Assembly: GCA_963742655.1 (NCBI GenBank)
Contig: CAVUMM010000005.1
Coordinates: 62,001-126,000, forward strand
DNA: 64,000 bases
From: JAICLK01 sp963742655
Lineage (GTDB): Bacteria; Patescibacteriota; Saccharimonadia; Saccharimonadales; UBA4665
Direction: 5' to 3'
Part shown: in pieces, positions 63,377 to 64,000 of the stretch
Layout of the letters: every line of letters begins with the position of its first letter
Position numbering within the stretch: position 1 is the first letter of the stretch
The notes under the pieces: model-generated
Seen by the model: only the letters and a program-made list of their open reading frames with translations
Databases searched by the model: none
Told to the model about the DNA's origin: nothing
Program-made: the position numbers and the translations under genes

Positions 63377-63490
63377 TTCGGCACCGTGCTATTTTCCCAG
63401 GGGTGAGCCCCAAGTATTGTAACCGCTGCGAGGCTTAACTGCTGTGTTCGGCATGGGAACAGGTGTTTCCCTCGCGCCATGGGCACCGAA
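63377..63490 (-). rRNA. rrf: 5S ribosomal RNA
   Basis: On the minus strand the region reads as 5S rRNA. It has the loop-B/helix III core GAACACAGCAGTTAAGC preceded by CCATGCC, CACCTGTTCCC, and terminal helix ends GGTGCC and GGTGCCGAA-like complement. About 114 nt. It follows 23S rRNA by ~240 nt and is followed by two terminators. Confidence 0.92.
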
Positions 63491-63644
63491 GTCTAGCGCT
63501 TCGAGTAATGGATTCTTGCTTGATTGGTGATGACGTCTGTTTATGGATAAGTCCATAATAACTCACTCTACGCCAAACCAAACTTCGATGTCAATGTGAT
63601 ATTTCGCACTGCGTTTAATTGTTAAAGCATCTTAGACAAACGGA

Positions 63645-63664
63645 TGTTTATCATATGATAAACA
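63645..63664. repeat. Perfect 20-bp palindrome in the 23S-5S spacer
   Basis: TGTTTATCATATGATAAACA is a perfect inverted repeat in the ~240-bp spacer. In RNA it would form a hairpin, possibly an RNase processing site. Confidence 0.6.
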
Positions 63665-63734
63665 CCAATAACTAGTCAATGCACTTCCTCTCGATCCAAA
63701 CCACAAAATGTGCACGAATCAGAGATCGTAAAAA

Positions 63735-64000
63735 GTCAATGCCTCTATTAGTACGCTTCGGCTACATACGTTACCGTACTTCCACCTTGCGCCTATCAAC
63801 CTGATCGTCTTTCAGGGAGGTCATAGGGAAATCTAATCTTGAGGTCAGTTTCGCGCTTAATATGCTTTCAGCGCTTATCTATTCCGCACTATAGCTACTC
63901 AGCAATGCCCTTGGTAGAACAACTGATACACCAGCGGTGCGTTCACCCCGGTCCTCTCGTACTAGGGGCAAATCCTCTCAAATTTCCTTACGTCCACAGC
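63735..64000 (-). rRNA. rrl: 23S ribosomal RNA, 3-prime end (partial)
   Basis: The minus strand reads as the 3-prime end of 23S rRNA. Typical conserved stretches include the sarcin-ricin loop AGTACGAGAGGACCGGGGTG (about 63946-63965), then ACGCACCGCTGGTGTA, and the terminal region near CTAATAGAGGC. The gene runs off the right edge; the 3-prime boundary near 63735 is approximate. Confidence 0.9.

Overview
The window looks like a piece of a small-genome Patescibacteria (CPR) chromosome, most likely Candidatus Saccharibacteria (TM7) or a close relative. This is inference from gene content and style: compact housekeeping genes packed end to end, several start codons sitting directly behind a -10 box, a short IF-2 and a four-domain S1, an adenosylcobalamin-type ribonucleotide reductase, and very large secreted fibre-like proteins. 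TGA ends ileS and TAG ends ftsZ and ftsA, so the genetic code appears standard.

Layout. 1-45,000 is an accessory surface-protein region. It holds three giant paralogous genes on the minus strand (A 12809-3039, B 32329-17290, C 44810-37125). They share an N-terminal anchor, a tail-fibre-like domain, hundreds of TIxIG-type beta repeats, right-handed beta-helix cassettes and a C-terminal head. A fourth large Gly-rich membrane-anchored gene runs off the left edge. Between them lie two toxin-antitoxin modules, a REP-associated (RAYT) transposase with flanking palindromes, a small secreted protein, and three paralogous single-pass membrane proteins next to the giant genes. ileS, with a probable T-box leader, sits between giants B and C. 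45,270-62,800 is a housekeeping block: nrdJ-nrdR, ftsZ-ftsA, rpsU-yqeY-adk-map, priA, def-fmt, infB-rpsA, a ROK kinase and a metallopeptidase. 62,800-64,000 has a KGG-type small protein, two terminators, 5S rRNA and the 3-prime end of 23S rRNA, all on the minus strand.

Most interesting content. The three giant genes share one promoter architecture and a leader of about 107-108 nt. Each leader carries two hairpins at the same distances from the start codon, with pairings that covary, which makes a candidate undescribed regulatory RNA. Their coding sequences are mosaics: near-identical blocks recur within B and between B and C, a perfect 1065-bp (355-codon) tandem duplication lies in B, and the source of identity switches within C near 41,203. 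Payload domains differ on a common chassis (Kelch-like blades in B; FN3 and LVIVD propeller in C; lyase/LamG-like and carbohydrate-binding-like domains). Several accessory genes are broken: in-frame amber codons in giant A and in the PIN toxin, an in-frame ochre in a membrane protein, two exact single-base insertions in B, and about ten more frame breaks in the Gly-rich end of B. Real decay and consensus error cannot be told apart from sequence alone.
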